Shown: positions 49,637-59,365 of the stretch, piece by piece
Position numbering within the stretch: the stretch's first letter is position 1
Layout of the letters: each line of letters starts with the position of its first letter
The notes under the pieces: model-generated
Told to the model about the DNA's origin: nothing
Database searches by the model: none
What the model saw: only the letters and a program-made list of their open reading frames with translations
Program-made: the position numbers and the translations under genes
From: Neorhizobium galegae bv. orientalis str. HAMBI 540
Lineage (GTDB): Bacteria > Pseudomonadota > Alphaproteobacteria > Rhizobiales > Rhizobiaceae
NCBI RefSeq assembly: GCF_000731315.1
Contig: NZ_HG938353.1
Location: 4,468,001 to 4,532,000 of the forward strand
Length of the DNA: 64,000 nucleotides
Direction: 5' to 3'

Positions 49637-50800
49637 GTGTTCCACGCAAGCATGAATTTTGCGCTCGGCGAGGAGGTCGACGCTGTTCGTGAGACGGTCC
49701 ACCGTTTCGCGCAGGAAAAACTCAAGCCTCGCGCCGACGAAATCGACCGCAGCAACGAATTTGCCCGAGATCTCTGGCCTGAACTGGGTTCGCTCGGCCT
49801 GCTCGGCATCACCGCCGACCCGGAATTCGGCGGCACGGGCCTCGGTTATCTCGCTCATGTGGTCGCCGTCGAGGAACTTGCCCGCGCCTCGGCCTCCACG
49901 TCGCTCAGCTACGGCGCTCATTCCAACCTCTGCGTCAACCAGATCAACCGCAATGGCAATGCCGATCAGAAGGCGCGTTACCTGCCGAAACTCTGCTCGG
50001 GAGAGCATGTCGGCGCGCTCGCCATGTCCGAGCCAGGCGCCGGTTCCGACGTGGTCTCGATGAAGCTCCGCGCCGAAAAGCGCGGCGATCGCTATGTGCT
50101 CAACGGAACCAAGATGTGGATCACCAACGGCCCGGATGCAGAGGTCCTGGTGGTCTACGCCAAAACCGATCCGACCGCCGCCTCGAAAGGCATCACCGCC
50201 TTCCTCGTCGAAAAAGGGTTCAGGGGGTTCACGACCGCCCAAAAGCTCGACAAGCTCGGCATGCGCGGCTCCAACACCTGCGAACTGGTATTCGAGGATT
50301 GCGAAGTGCCGGCCGAAAACGTCATGGGCGCCGAGGGTGGCGGCGTGCGCGTGCTGATGTCGGGGCTCGACTACGAGCGCGTCGTGCTTTCGGCCATCGG
50401 CATCGGCATCATGCATGCCTGCCTCGATGTGGTGATGCCCTATGTCCACGAGCGAAAGCAGTTCGGCCAATCGATCGGCGAGTTCCAGCTGATCCAGGCC
50501 AAAGTCGCCGACATGTACACGGCGATGAATTCCGCCCGTGCCTATGTCTATGCGGTGGCCGCCGCCTGCGATCGCGGCGCCGTGACGCGCCAGGATGCCG
50601 CCGCCTGCTGCCTCTATGCCTCCGAACAGGCGACCCAGCAGGCACTGCAGGCAATCCAGATCCTCGGCGGCAACGGTTATATCAACGACAACCCGACCGG
50701 CCGGCTGCTGCGTGACGCCAAGCTGATGGAGATCGGCGCCGGCACGTCCGAAATCCGCCGCATGCTGATCGGCCGCGAACTCTTCAAGGAAACCGTCTGA
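49637..50800 (+). CDS. ivd: Isovaleryl-CoA dehydrogenase
   Basis: This FAD enzyme oxidises isovaleryl-CoA to 3-methylcrotonyl-CoA in leucine degradation. The 387-residue acyl-CoA dehydrogenase has [16 protein letters not shown] (substrate/FAD loop), [33 protein letters not shown], where the Glu is the isovaleryl-specific catalytic base position, and the C-terminal [19 protein letters not shown]. The GTG start has GGGAGGA upstream. The stop overlaps the mccB start, fixing its pathway by context. Confidence 0.92.
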   Translation: MFHASMNFALGEEVDAVRETVHRFAQEKLKPRADEIDRSNEFARDLWPELGSLGLLGITADPEFGGTGLGYLAHVVAVEELARASASTSLSYGAHSNLCVNQINRNGNADQKARYLPKLCSGEHVGALAMSEPGAGSDVVSMKLRAEKRGDRYVLNGTKMWITNGPDAEVLVVYAKTDPTAASKGITAFLVEKGFRGFTTAQKLDKLGMRGSNTCELVFEDCEVPAENVMGAEGGGVRVLMSGLDYERVVLSAIGIGIMHACLDVVMPYVHERKQFGQSIGEFQLIQAKVADMYTAMNSARAYVYAVAAACDRGAVTRQDAAACCLYASEQATQQALQAIQILGGNGYINDNPTGRLLRDAKLMEIGAGTSEIRRMLIGRELFKETV

Positions 50801-52407
50801 TGACTGTCATCCGGTCTGCGGTCAATCTGAGGAGCGAAGCTGCCGAAGCGAACCGCGCCGCGATGCAGGCAAAGCTTGCCGAGGTCGAGGCGGCCGTCGC
50901 GCTCGCCGAAGCCGGCGGTGGCGAGGAAGCGCGGGCGCGGCATGTGAAGCGCGGCAAGCTGCTTCCGCGCGAGCGGATCGCTCGGCTGCTGGATCACGGT
51001 TCGCCCTTCCTCGAAATAGGCACCACCGCAGGACATGGGCTGTACGGCGGCGCGAGCCCGGCGGCCGGCATCGTCACCGGTATCGGCCGGGTTGAGGGCC
51101 GAGAGGTGATGATCGTCGCCAACGATGCCACGGTGAAGGGCGGCACCTATTACCCGATGACGGTCAAGAAACATCTGCGCGCCCAGGAGATCGCCGAGGA
51201 GAACCGGCTGCCTTGCGTCTATCTGGTTGATTCCGGCGGCGCCAACCTGCCGAACCAGGACGAGGTATTTCCCGACCGCGATCACTTCGGCCGCATCTTC
51301 TTCAACCAGGCCCGCATGTCGGCGAAGGGCATCGCCCAGATCGCCGCCGTCATGGGTTCCTGCACCGCCGGCGGTGCCTATGTGCCGGCGATGTCCGACG
51401 AGGCGATCATCGTCAAGGACCAGGGAACGATCTTCCTCGCCGGCCCACCGCTGGTGAAGGCAGCTACGGGCGAGGAAGTCTCGGCCGAGGATCTGGGCGG
51501 CGGCGATGTGCACACCCGCCTCTCCGGTGTGGCCGATCATCTCGCCCGCGACGACGCCCATGCGCTCGCGCTGGTCCGCCGCGCCGTCGCAGGGCTGAAC
51601 ACCCGCAAGCCGGATACCGTGATGCTGGCGACGCCCGAAGAGCCGCTCTACGATCCGGAAGAGATCGCCGCGATCGTCCCGTCCTCCCTGAGCACGCCTT
51701 ACGACATCCGCGAGGTGATCGCCCGCGTCGTAGACGGCTCGCGATTCGACGAGTTCAAGGCACGGTTCGGCATGACGCTGGTCTGCGGTTTCGCGCATGT
51801 CTTCGGCATCCCCGTCGGCATCATCGCCAACAACGGCGTGCTGTTTTCCGAAAGCGCCCAGAAGGGCGCTCATTTCATCGGACTCTGCTCGCAGCGGAAA
51901 ATCCCGCTCGTCTTCCTGCAGAACATCAGCGGCTTCATGGTCGGCCGCAAATACGAGGCGGAAGGCATCGCCAAGCACGGCGCCAAGCTGGTGACCGCGG
52001 TTGCGACCACCTCGGTGCCCAAGGTCACGATATTGGTCGGCGGCTCCTTCGGCGCCGGCAATTACGGCATGGCCGGCCGGGCCTATTCGCCGCGTTTCCT
52101 GTGGACCTGGCCGAGCAGCCGCATCTCAGTGATGGGCGGCCCGCAGGCCGCCGGCGTGCTGGCCACTGTCCGGCGCGAGGCGATCGAGCGCGGCGGTAAG
52201 ACGTGGGGCGCGGACGAGGAAGCGGCCTTCAAACAGCCGGTGCTCGACCAGTTCGAGGAACAGAGCCACCCGCTTTATGCCGCTGCCCGCCTCTGGGACG
52301 ACGGCATTATCCACCCGGCCAAGACCCGTCAGGTCCTGGCCTTGAGCCTCTCCGCCGCGTTGAATGCACCGATCGAAGAAACACGCTTCGGCGTGTTCCG
52401 GATGTGA
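50800..52407 (+). CDS. mccB: 3-Methylcrotonyl-CoA carboxylase, beta (carboxyltransferase) subunit
   Basis: This 535-residue subunit moves CO2 from carboxybiotin to 3-methylcrotonyl-CoA. The N-terminal [19 protein letters not shown] and [19 protein letters not shown] are typical of MCC beta rather than propionyl-CoA carboxylase. The oxyanion-hole regions [13 protein letters not shown] and [16 protein letters not shown] are intact. The ATG overlaps the ivd stop by one base. A 258-bp gap with a palindromic repeat separates it from the alpha subunit. Confidence 0.94.
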   Translation: MTVIRSAVNLRSEAAEANRAAMQAKLAEVEAAVALAEAGGGEEARARHVKRGKLLPRERIARLLDHGSPFLEIGTTAGHGLYGGASPAAGIVTGIGRVEGREVMIVANDATVKGGTYYPMTVKKHLRAQEIAEENRLPCVYLVDSGGANLPNQDEVFPDRDHFGRIFFNQARMSAKGIAQIAAVMGSCTAGGAYVPAMSDEAIIVKDQGTIFLAGPPLVKAATGEEVSAEDLGGGDVHTRLSGVADHLARDDAHALALVRRAVAGLNTRKPDTVMLATPEEPLYDPEEIAAIVPSSLSTPYDIREVIARVVDGSRFDEFKARFGMTLVCGFAHVFGIPVGIIANNGVLFSESAQKGAHFIGLCSQRKIPLVFLQNISGFMVGRKYEAEGIAKHGAKLVTAVATTSVPKVTILVGGSFGAGNYGMAGRAYSPRFLWTWPSSRISVMGGPQAAGVLATVRREAIERGGKTWGADEEAAFKQPVLDQFEEQSHPLYAAARLWDDGIIHPAKTRQVLALSLSAALNAPIEETRFGVFRM

Positions 52408-52492
52408 GGGACGGATGTCGGATTTGATGAACATCCTTAGGCTTGCCCTCCCTCCGAGCCATGACGGGACGAGAGAACAGCGCCGCATTTCG

Positions 52493-52623
52493 ATCTCCCC
52501 CCTTGAGGGGGAGATGCCCGGCAGGGCAGAGGGGGGTAGCGCCGCATACTCCTCTTTAGTTGAGTCCGCCGCTCCACCCCCCTCTGTCATCTCCGATGAC
52601 ATCTCCCCCTCAAGGGGGGAGAT
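52493..52623. repeat. Intergenic palindromic repeat element between mccB and mccA
   Basis: Two perfect 24-base inverted arms at 52493-52516 and 52600-52623 (start ATCTCCCCCCTTGAGG, itself a short palindrome) enclose a second perfect 11-base inverted pair at 52527-52537 and 52576-52586 (CAGAGGGGGGT). The whole 131-bp unit could fold into a long hairpin. Elements with a CCCCTTGAGGGGGAG core are scattered between genes in Rhizobiales. It has no coding capacity and sits inside an operon. Confidence 0.85.
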
Positions 52624-52665
52624 CGGGAGCTTGCCGCACCGCTCGCCCATTGCGGGGACCGCCCA

Positions 52666-54681
52666 ATGCTGAGAAAAGTCCTCATAGCCAATCGTGGCGA
52701 AATTGCCTGCCGCATCATCCGCACCTGCCACCGGTTGGGTGTCGCGACCGTCGCCGTCTATTCCGACGCCGACCGGGATGCCCTGCATGTGTCGCTTGCC
52801 GGCGAGGCGGTCCATATCGGTCCGTCCCCCGCCGCGGAAAGTTATCTCCAAGGCGAAACGATCATTGACGCGGCACTGCGGACAGGTGCCGACGCAATCC
52901 ATCCCGGCTATGGGTTCCTCTCGGAAAACCCGGACTTCGCCGACGCGGTAACATCCGCCGGCATCCGGTTCATTGGCCCATCCTCCGACGCCATTCGCGC
53001 CATGGGCCTCAAGGACGCCGCCAAGGCGCTGATGGAAAAGGCGGGCGTACCGGTCGTCCCGGGTTATCACGGCGCCGAACAGGACCCGGATTTCCTGCTG
53101 GATGAGGCCGAGCGCATCGGCTTCCCGGTGCTGATCAAGGCGCGCGCCGGTGGTGGCGGCAAGGGCATGCGGCGGGTCGAAAGCGCGGCCGACTTCAGGG
53201 AAGCACTCGCCTCGGCGCAACGCGAGGCTTCGGCCGCATTCGGCGATGCCGCCTGCCTGATCGAGAAATACATTACCCATCCACGCCATATCGAGATCCA
53301 GGTTTTTGGCGACGACCACGGTAATGTCGTGCATCTCTTCGAGCGCGACTGCTCGCTGCAGCGCCGCCACCAGAAGGTCATCGAGGAGGCTCCTGCTCCC
53401 GGCATGCCGGAGGAGATGCGCCTTGCCATGGGCGAAGCGGCCGTCAAGGCGGCGATGGCAATCTCCTATTCCGGCGCGGGCACGATCGAGTTTATCGCCG
53501 ATGCCTCCGATGGGCTGAAGGCCGACCGTTTCTGGTTCATGGAGATGAACACCCGGCTGCAGGTGGAGCATCCGGTGACCGAGGCGATCACCGGCGTCGA
53601 TCTCGTCGAATGGCAGCTTCGCGTCGCGTCTGGCGAGCCTCTTCCGCGCAGCCAAGACGAGCTTTTCATCAGCGGCTGGGCCTTCGAGGCGCGGCTTTAT
53701 GCGGAGGATGCCGAGCGGGGTTTTCTGCCCGCCACCGGCAGGCTTGCGCATCTGGACCTGCCGGAGGAACTGGCGCGTGTGGACAGCGGCGTGCGCACCG
53801 GCGACCGTATCTCTCCCTTCTACGATCCGATGATCGCCAAGATCATCACCCGCGGGCCGGATCGCCAGACGGCGCTGTCGCTGCTGTCGTCCGCCCTTGC
53901 CGAGGTCCGCGCCACCGGCGTCACCACCAACGCATCGTTCCTTCGGCGGTTAACAATTCAGCCTGATTTCGTCGAAGGCCGGCCGGAGACAGGTCTCATC
54001 GACCGGCATCTGGCCGAATTGACGATCGGTCAGGCCCCGGCTCGCGAGACAATGGCGCTGGCCGCCTTGAAGCTTTCCGGCGCACTCGAGCCGAAGACCG
54101 TCAGCGATCCCTGGGGCCGCTTGTCCGGATTCCGGTTATGGTCGGAAGCATCCGACTTCGTCGAACTGGATTACCGCGGCCAGCACGTGCCGATCTCGTT
54201 CGGATCGACCGGGGAGGGCGCTTATGCGGCCATCGTCGACGGTAGACAGGTCGATTTCGGCCTTTCTCGTTTGGGCGAAGATACCTATCTCCTGGAGGTC
54301 GACGGCCGTAAACGCCGGTTTCATCTCGTGCCTGGCCATCGTGACCTGACGATCTTCGGCGATGGCGAGAACTGGCACTTCGGCCTCATCGATCCACTTG
54401 CCGGCGAGGATGAGATTGCCGCCGGCAGCGATCACATCGTTGCTCCCATGCCGGGCCTTGTGAAACTCCTTCGTGCCACGCCGGGAGCCGCCGTCGCGAA
54501 GGGCGAGGCCCTTGTCGTCATGGAAGCCATGAAGATGGAATTGACGCTTGCCGCCCCGCGCGATGGGACGATTGCCGAGGTTCTTGTGTCGCAGGGCGAG
54601 CAGGTGATCGAAGGCGCGGTGCTGCTGATCTTGGAGCCGGAATTTGGAGAGCCGGAATCTGGGGAGCCGCAGGATGGCTGA
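52666..54681 (+). CDS. mccA: 3-Methylcrotonyl-CoA carboxylase, alpha (biotin carboxylase/carrier) subunit
   Basis: This 671-residue subunit carboxylates its own biotin. The N-terminal biotin carboxylase part has IANRGEIACRIIRT, the ATP-grasp loop KARAGGGGKGMR, and FMEMNTRLQVEHPVTE. A linker domain follows, and the C-terminal biotinyl domain has EAMKMEL with the biotinylated Lys near residue 622. The length fits the MCC alpha class. Its end overlaps the HMG-CoA lyase gene by 8 bp. Confidence 0.94.
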   Translation: MLRKVLIANRGEIACRIIRTCHRLGVATVAVYSDADRDALHVSLAGEAVHIGPSPAAESYLQGETIIDAALRTGADAIHPGYGFLSENPDFADAVTSAGIRFIGPSSDAIRAMGLKDAAKALMEKAGVPVVPGYHGAEQDPDFLLDEAERIGFPVLIKARAGGGGKGMRRVESAADFREALASAQREASAAFGDAACLIEKYITHPRHIEIQVFGDDHGNVVHLFERDCSLQRRHQKVIEEAPAPGMPEEMRLAMGEAAVKAAMAISYSGAGTIEFIADASDGLKADRFWFMEMNTRLQVEHPVTEAITGVDLVEWQLRVASGEPLPRSQDELFISGWAFEARLYAEDAERGFLPATGRLAHLDLPEELARVDSGVRTGDRISPFYDPMIAKIITRGPDRQTALSLLSSALAEVRATGVTTNASFLRRLTIQPDFVEGRPETGLIDRHLAELTIGQAPARETMALAALKLSGALEPKTVSDPWGRLSGFRLWSEASDFVELDYRGQHVPISFGSTGEGAYAAIVDGRQVDFGLSRLGEDTYLLEVDGRKRRFHLVPGHRDLTIFGDGENWHFGLIDPLAGEDEIAAGSDHIVAPMPGLVKLLRATPGAAVAKGEALVVMEAMKMELTLAAPRDGTIAEVLVSQGEQVIEGAVLLILEPEFGEPESGEPQDG

Positions 54682-55531
54682 ATTCGTCCGCATCCACGAG
54701 ATGGGGCCGCGAGACGGCCTGCAGAACGAGAAGCGGCTCATTTCCACTGCCGATAAGATCCGGCTGGTCGACCTGCTTTCGGCCTGCGGTTTCGAGAAGA
54801 TCGAGGTGACGAGCTTCGTGCGTGCCGACTGGGTACCGCAGATGGCCGATGGCGCGGAGGTCATGGCCGGCATTACCCGTCGGCCGGGCACGCTCTACAC
54901 AGTGCTGACACCGAACGTGCGGGGATATGCGGCGGCCGTCTCGGCCAAAGCGGATGAAGTCGCCGTCTTCGCCTCGGCGTCCGAAGGCTTCAGCCACCGC
55001 AACATCAATTGCAGCATCGCGGAGAGTTTTCAGCGGTTCGCGCCGATGATCGACAGTGCCCGCCGCGAGGGGATCCCGGTCCGCGCTTACGTCTCCTGCG
55101 CCGTCGACTGTCCTTTCGATGGTCCGACGCCGCCGGTCCAGGTGGCACGGGTGGCAACGGAGCTTCATGCGCTCGGCTGCGGTGAGGTGGCGCTGGCCGA
55201 CACGATCGGCACCGGCACGCCGGATCGGGTCGCCGCCATGCTCGATGTGGTCCTCGAGCGCCTGCCGGCAGCACATCTCGCCGGGCATTTTCACGATACA
55301 AACGGCCGGGCGCTCGACAACATCGCCGTTTCGCTCGAAAAAGGCCTGCGCGTTTTCGACGCCGCGGCCGGCGGCCTTGGCGGCTGCCCCTATGCGCCAG
55401 GGGCGGAGGGTAATGTTGCGACCGGCAAGACGGTCGATCATCTGCATGCCCTGGGTTTCGAAACCCGCATCGACCGCGACCGCTTGTCCGAAGCCGAGGA
55501 TTTCGCACGGAGTTTGAGGGGGCCGCGCTGA
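54674..55531 (+). CDS. Hydroxymethylglutaryl-CoA lyase
   Basis: This 285-residue TIM-barrel enzyme splits 3-hydroxy-3-methylglutaryl-CoA to acetyl-CoA and acetoacetate, the last step of leucine breakdown. It shows the N-terminal EMGPRDGLQNEK (metal-binding Asp), EVTSFVRADWVPQM, the metal ligand pair in GHFHDTNGRA, and the glycine/cysteine loop GGLGGCPYAPGAEGN holding the catalytic Cys. The ATG at 54674 overlaps mccA. Confidence 0.93.
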   Translation: MAEFVRIHEMGPRDGLQNEKRLISTADKIRLVDLLSACGFEKIEVTSFVRADWVPQMADGAEVMAGITRRPGTLYTVLTPNVRGYAAAVSAKADEVAVFASASEGFSHRNINCSIAESFQRFAPMIDSARREGIPVRAYVSCAVDCPFDGPTPPVQVARVATELHALGCGEVALADTIGTGTPDRVAAMLDVVLERLPAAHLAGHFHDTNGRALDNIAVSLEKGLRVFDAAAGGLGGCPYAPGAEGNVATGKTVDHLHALGFETRIDRDRLSEAEDFARSLRGPR

Positions 55532-56337
55532 TGGGGGCTTACGAGACGCTGACGCTGGAACGGGATACCCGCGGAGTGGTGACACTGACCCTCGCCCGGC
55601 CCGAAAAGCACAATGCTATGAACGCCCGGATGATCGCCGAGCTGGCGGACGCGGCCGGCAAGCTCGCGGCCGACGAGGCGGTGCGCGTCGTGGTTCTCAC
55701 ATCCGCCGGCTCCACATTCTGCGCCGGGGGCGATCTGCAATGGATGCGCGACCAGGCGGCGAGGGATCGCGCCGGCAAGATCGAGGGGGCGACGGAACTT
55801 GCTCTCATGCTGAAGGTGCTCGACGACCTGCCGAAACCGCTGATCGGCCGGGTTCAGGGCAATGCCTTCGGTGGCGGTATCGGCCTGATGGCCGTCTGCG
55901 ATATCGTTGTCGCGGCCGACAGCGCCTGGTTTGCGCTCACTGAAACACGGCTCGGCCTGGTCCCCGCCACCATCGGACCCTACGTCGTGCGCCGGATCGG
56001 TGAAGGCCATGCCCGCCGGCTGTTCCTCAACGCCCGCCGCTTCGATGCGGTCACGGCCCGCGAGATCGGTCTCGTGTCCGTCGTTCGCACCGCCGACGAA
56101 CTCGCTGCGGCGGTGGAAGAGGAGGTTTCGGCTTTTCTCGATTGCGCTCCCGGCGCCGTCGCCAGCGCCAAGGGCCTTGTGCAAAGTCTCGCCCGCCAGG
56201 CGGTCGAAGATCCGGTCGGCTACAGCACCGGCTTGCTTGCCGACCGTTGGGAAAGCGCCGAGGGCCGCGCCGGCATCGAGACGTTTCTCAATCGTCGGCC
56301 GATGCCCTGGGCGGCTCCCAAGGCAGGCAAGGACTAG
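55531..56337 (+). CDS. Enoyl-CoA hydratase family, probably methylglutaconyl-CoA hydratase
   Basis: This 268-residue crotonase-fold enzyme lies last in the leucine operon and overlaps the HMG-CoA lyase stop by one base. That context points to hydration of 3-methylglutaconyl-CoA to HMG-CoA, the step between MCC and the lyase. Oxyanion-hole motifs are FCAGGDLQWM and GNAFGGGIGLMAVCD, and the catalytic Glu positions appear in FALTETRLGLVPATIGP. The stop codon falls inside the outer arm of the palindromic element that follows. Confidence 0.88.
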   Translation: MGAYETLTLERDTRGVVTLTLARPEKHNAMNARMIAELADAAGKLAADEAVRVVVLTSAGSTFCAGGDLQWMRDQAARDRAGKIEGATELALMLKVLDDLPKPLIGRVQGNAFGGGIGLMAVCDIVVAADSAWFALTETRLGLVPATIGPYVVRRIGEGHARRLFLNARRFDAVTAREIGLVSVVRTADELAAAVEEEVSAFLDCAPGAVASAKGLVQSLARQAVEDPVGYSTGLLADRWESAEGRAGIETFLNRRPMPWAAPKAGKD

Positions 56338-56608
56338 AGCCTTTCAGGGTTAAATTGAATCGTTCTGTTGGCTCAAACGGAGTCGGATGATCGACCGGCC
56401 GGCGCGCGTCGTAGCCATGCTCTACGGCCAAGCCGGCCGGTCGATCAGGCGGCCCGTTTCAGCCAACCCGAAGGGCCGGGCATCTTTCCGCCAGGATCAG
56501 AGGCGATCGGCTCGGACGTACATCGGGGTATGCCCTTCGCCAATCGCCTCTGCCCTGACGAAAACCTGCTCCGGCAGAACGCTTCAATTTAACCCTGAAA
56601 GGCTCTAG
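56334..56608. repeat. 275-bp nested palindromic element
   Basis: The outer arms, 34 bases each (56334-56367 and 56575-56608, starting CTAGAGCCTTTCAGGG), match as inverted repeats at 33 of 34 positions. Inside are two further hairpins: a perfect 16-base pair at 56388-56403 and 56432-56447 (TGATCGACCGGCCGGC), and a 13-base pair (one mismatch) at 56498-56510 and 56540-56552 (CAGAGGCGATCGG). As RNA it would form a three-way branched structure. No gene is seen. It resembles a MITE or rhizobial intergenic repeat; mobility is not shown. Confidence 0.85.
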
Positions 56609-56640
56609 CCCCGAAGTGCCTCTCCGGGACCAGTCGAGCG

Positions 56641-57654
56641 TTATTGCTTCGGGATGCCCGCCTTCTGGATCACGTCCGACCATTTCTGGATGTCGGCCTT
56701 CAGGCGGCCACCGATCTCCTCCGGCGTGCTGGAACGGGCTTCGACGCCGAGATCCGCGAACCGCTTCTTGAGGGCAGGGTCGGCCAGGACTTCGACGAGC
56801 GTGGCGTTCAGCTTCTTCACCGCTTCCGGCGGCGTGCCTTTCGGTGCGAAGATGGCATTCCAGGACGTCACGTCGAAACCCTTGACGCCTTCTTCCGCGG
56901 CGGTCGGGACGTTTGGCGAGAGGCTGGAGCGCGTCGGGCCGGATGAGGCGATGGCGGTCGCCTGGTTCTGCTGCAGGGCAGCTTTCAGGGCTGTCTGGCT
57001 GTCGATGATCACATCGAGTTCGCCGCCGAGCAGGGCGACCTGAAGATCGGGCGTGGCTTTGTAAGGCACGATGGTGAAATCGATCCCGGATGTCGACTTG
57101 AAGAGTTCGGCTGCCAGGTTCTGGCTGCTGCCGACATTGATCGTCCCGACATTGAGCGCGCCCGGCTTGGCCTTGGCGGCTTCCAGCACATCCTTCAGGG
57201 TTTTGAATTTGCCATCCGCCTTGGTGACGAACACGAAATCGAAATAGGCAAGGCTCGATACCGGCACGAAATCGGCGACCGGATCGAATTGCAGGTTCTT
57301 GAAGAGCGGAACGCTGATCGCCGTGCCGTTCGAAAGCAGGGCGAGCGTATAACCGTCTGCCGGAGCGTTCAGCGCCGCCCGGGCGGCGACCGAACCGCCG
57401 GCACCCGGCTGGTTCATGATGACGATCTGTTTGCCGAGCTTCTTGCCGAGCGATTCGGCAACCAGGCGCGCCGTGATGTCGGCAATCCCGCCGGGGCCGA
57501 AGGGCAGAACCAGGGTGATGTCTCTCGACGGATAAGCGTCCTGCGCCATGGCGCCGGTCGGCAGTATCAGGGTCACGGCGACAGCCAGAGACTTCATCCA
57601 TCGCGCCGGCTGTCGAAACCGGCTCGCCGATCTCCCCATAGTTTTGTAATCCAT
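56641..57654 (-). CDS. Bug/TctC-family tripartite tricarboxylate-type binding protein
   Basis: This 337-residue periplasmic protein belongs to the Bug family of carboxylate receptors. A long basic n-region precedes a signal (SLAVAVTLILPTGAMA). Bug motifs are YPSRDITLVLPFGPGGIADI and a GAGGSVAARAAL stretch, followed by the usual two-lobe pattern. AGGAGG precedes the ATG. No TctA/TctB membrane genes are in the window, so it is an orphan receptor here. Its place after a LigI-like hydrolase suggests an aromatic or carboxylic ring-cleavage intermediate as ligand; this is inference. Confidence 0.88.
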   Translation of the reverse strand: MDYKTMGRSASRFRQPARWMKSLAVAVTLILPTGAMAQDAYPSRDITLVLPFGPGGIADITARLVAESLGKKLGKQIVIMNQPGAGGSVAARAALNAPADGYTLALLSNGTAISVPLFKNLQFDPVADFVPVSSLAYFDFVFVTKADGKFKTLKDVLEAAKAKPGALNVGTINVGSSQNLAAELFKSTSGIDFTIVPYKATPDLQVALLGGELDVIIDSQTALKAALQQNQATAIASSGPTRSSLSPNVPTAAEEGVKGFDVTSWNAIFAPKGTPPEAVKKLNATLVEVLADPALKKRFADLGVEARSSTPEEIGGRLKADIQKWSDVIQKAGIPKQ

Positions 57655-57679
57655 TCTTTCCTCCTCCTCTAAAGACCGC

Positions 57680-58555
57680 TCAGGCGGCGAAACCGTATAA
57701 ACGTGCTGGATTATCGACGAGCAGCCGCCGCCGATCCTCTTCCGTCAGCGCGAACCTCGGCACGAGATCCACGAGATCGGCCTCGTCGACGGGCTCCTTG
57801 AGGTTGGGATGCGGAAAGTCGGTGCCCCAGAGGCACCGGTCAGGGCTTGCCTCCAGCAGCGCCTTGGCAAAAGGTACCGCCGTATCGAACGGAAAGCGGG
57901 AGATACGTTCCGACCCGCAGACCTTGATCCAGCAGTTTTCCCGCCGCACCAGTTCCAGCAGCGTTTGAAACGCCGGCTGGTCGGTGCCGAGGCTGGTGTC
58001 GATGCGACCCATGTGGTCGATGACGAGGGGCGCTGGCAGTCGGGCGATCATGTCCGAAAGTGGCACGATGTCGGCGGCGTCGAGATGCAGCACCACATGC
58101 CAGCCGCGACCCTTGATGCGATCGATCACCCGGCCGAAGACGTCCATGTCAGGCGCGCCGCCGAGGTGGCGGACGAAATTGAAGCGGACGCCCCGCACGC
58201 CGCCGTCGTGGAGTGCCTGGTAGGCGCGGTCGTCAAAGCTGTCGTCGACGATAGCCACTCCGCGATAACGATCAGGCCGCCAGGCAATCGCGTCGAGCAT
58301 GGCGCGGTTGTCGGTCCCGTGGCAGCTCGCCTGAACGATGACGGCGCGGTCGATGCCAAGCCGGTCGTGGAGCCTTGCCAGCGCCTCTTTCGGCGCATCC
58401 TCCGGCGTATAACTGCGGTTGGGGGCATAGGGGAACACGGCGCCCGGGCCGAACACATGGCAATGCGCGTCGCAGCTATTTACAGGCAGTATGAAGTTCG
58501 GTTTCCGCCGCGCGGTTGCCGTCCCGTGACCGCTCTCCTGGCGATGTTCGTTCAT
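57680..58555 (-). CDS. Amidohydrolase family 2, LigI-like (2-pyrone-4,6-dicarboxylate hydrolase type)
   Basis: This 291-residue TIM-barrel hydrolase resembles LigI, which opens 2-pyrone-4,6-dicarboxylate in protocatechuate 4,5-cleavage. Landmarks are CDAHCHVFGPG (metal-type HxH), QASCHGTDNRAMLDAI, RGVRFNFVRHLGG, PLVIDHMGRID and LWGTDFPHPN. The ATG at 58555 follows GGGAGGAGAA; an earlier frame start would run into the TetR gene. It lies between a TetR gene and a TctC-type receptor on one strand. The substrate is inferred from sequence resemblance alone. Confidence 0.78.
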   Translation of the reverse strand: MNEHRQESGHGTATARRKPNFILPVNSCDAHCHVFGPGAVFPYAPNRSYTPEDAPKEALARLHDRLGIDRAVIVQASCHGTDNRAMLDAIAWRPDRYRGVAIVDDSFDDRAYQALHDGGVRGVRFNFVRHLGGAPDMDVFGRVIDRIKGRGWHVVLHLDAADIVPLSDMIARLPAPLVIDHMGRIDTSLGTDQPAFQTLLELVRRENCWIKVCGSERISRFPFDTAVPFAKALLEASPDRCLWGTDFPHPNLKEPVDEADLVDLVPRFALTEEDRRRLLVDNPARLYGFAA

Positions 58556-58574
58556 TTCTCCTCCCATGCGCATT

Positions 58575-59228
58575 TCAGATTGCAGCGGATTGCCTGGTTT
58601 CGACGCCGAGGCTTCGAAAGCTCGCATAACTTGCCTCGACGAGTTGATCGACGGCGGCTTCCCGATCGTTCCCATCGACCGTGCCGCCCGAAAGACGCGT
58701 CACGCGGTCTGGATTGATCAGGGCGTAATAGAGCGAGCCGAGCAGGAACTGGCTGCGCCAGACGAGCCCGCTCAATGATGCACCCGGCACGCAGTCGGCT
58801 AAGGCCTTGATGAAGGCACGGCTGGTTTCGTCGAATGCGTCCGCGATGATCGCCTGGGCGTCGGGGTTTCCTTCTGCCGACAGCACCGCCCGCATCCGGG
58901 TGAATTCGGCACCGCCGCCATCGCCCTCGGACGAGGAAACGAAGGCAGGCACGACATAGGCGCGCAGGATCGCCATCAGCCGCTGATCGGGATCGCTGAT
59001 CCGCAGCGCTTCGCCCAGAAGCTCGCGGCGACGGGCGTTCATCGGCACCGTGTGGCGCTCGTAGACCTCCCGCAGCAATTTCGCCTTCGAGCCGAAATGG
59101 TAGGTCAGGCTGCCGACATTGGCTCCGGACGCCTTGGCGATGTCCCGCAGCGACACGGCATTGTAGCCGCTGCGGGAAAACAGGGTCACGGCGTTTCTGA
59201 GCAAGGCTTCCCTCAAATTCGGGCGCAT
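58575..59228 (-). CDS. TetR-family transcriptional regulator
   Basis: This 217-residue repressor-type protein has the N-terminal helix-turn-helix typical of TetR (AVTLFSRSGYNAVSLRDIAK, then ASGANVGSLTYHFGSKAKLL), followed by an all-helical ligand-binding domain. It is the first gene of the minus-strand unit TetR-hydrolase-TctC receptor, with a 19-bp gap to the hydrolase, and probably controls that unit. The inducer is unknown. Confidence 0.88.
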   Translation of the reverse strand: MRPNLREALLRNAVTLFSRSGYNAVSLRDIAKASGANVGSLTYHFGSKAKLLREVYERHTVPMNARRRELLGEALRISDPDQRLMAILRAYVVPAFVSSSEGDGGGAEFTRMRAVLSAEGNPDAQAIIADAFDETSRAFIKALADCVPGASLSGLVWRSQFLLGSLYYALINPDRVTRLSGGTVDGNDREAAVDQLVEASYASFRSLGVETRQSAAI

Positions 59229-59365
59229 GGAGATCCATTGTCAATTGTCCGCGCAATTTGTACGGTTGTACAAATTAGCCGTCAATCGAAATGGCGCCAT
59301 GAGGGCGGAGATTGTTTGCCGCGGAAATTAGTCTCTAAAAAACCAATTCCCACACCGGAAGCGGG

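Noticed and set aside
52493-52623. Possible CRISPR-like repeat
   Set aside because: There are only inverted copies and no regularly spaced direct repeats or cas genes.
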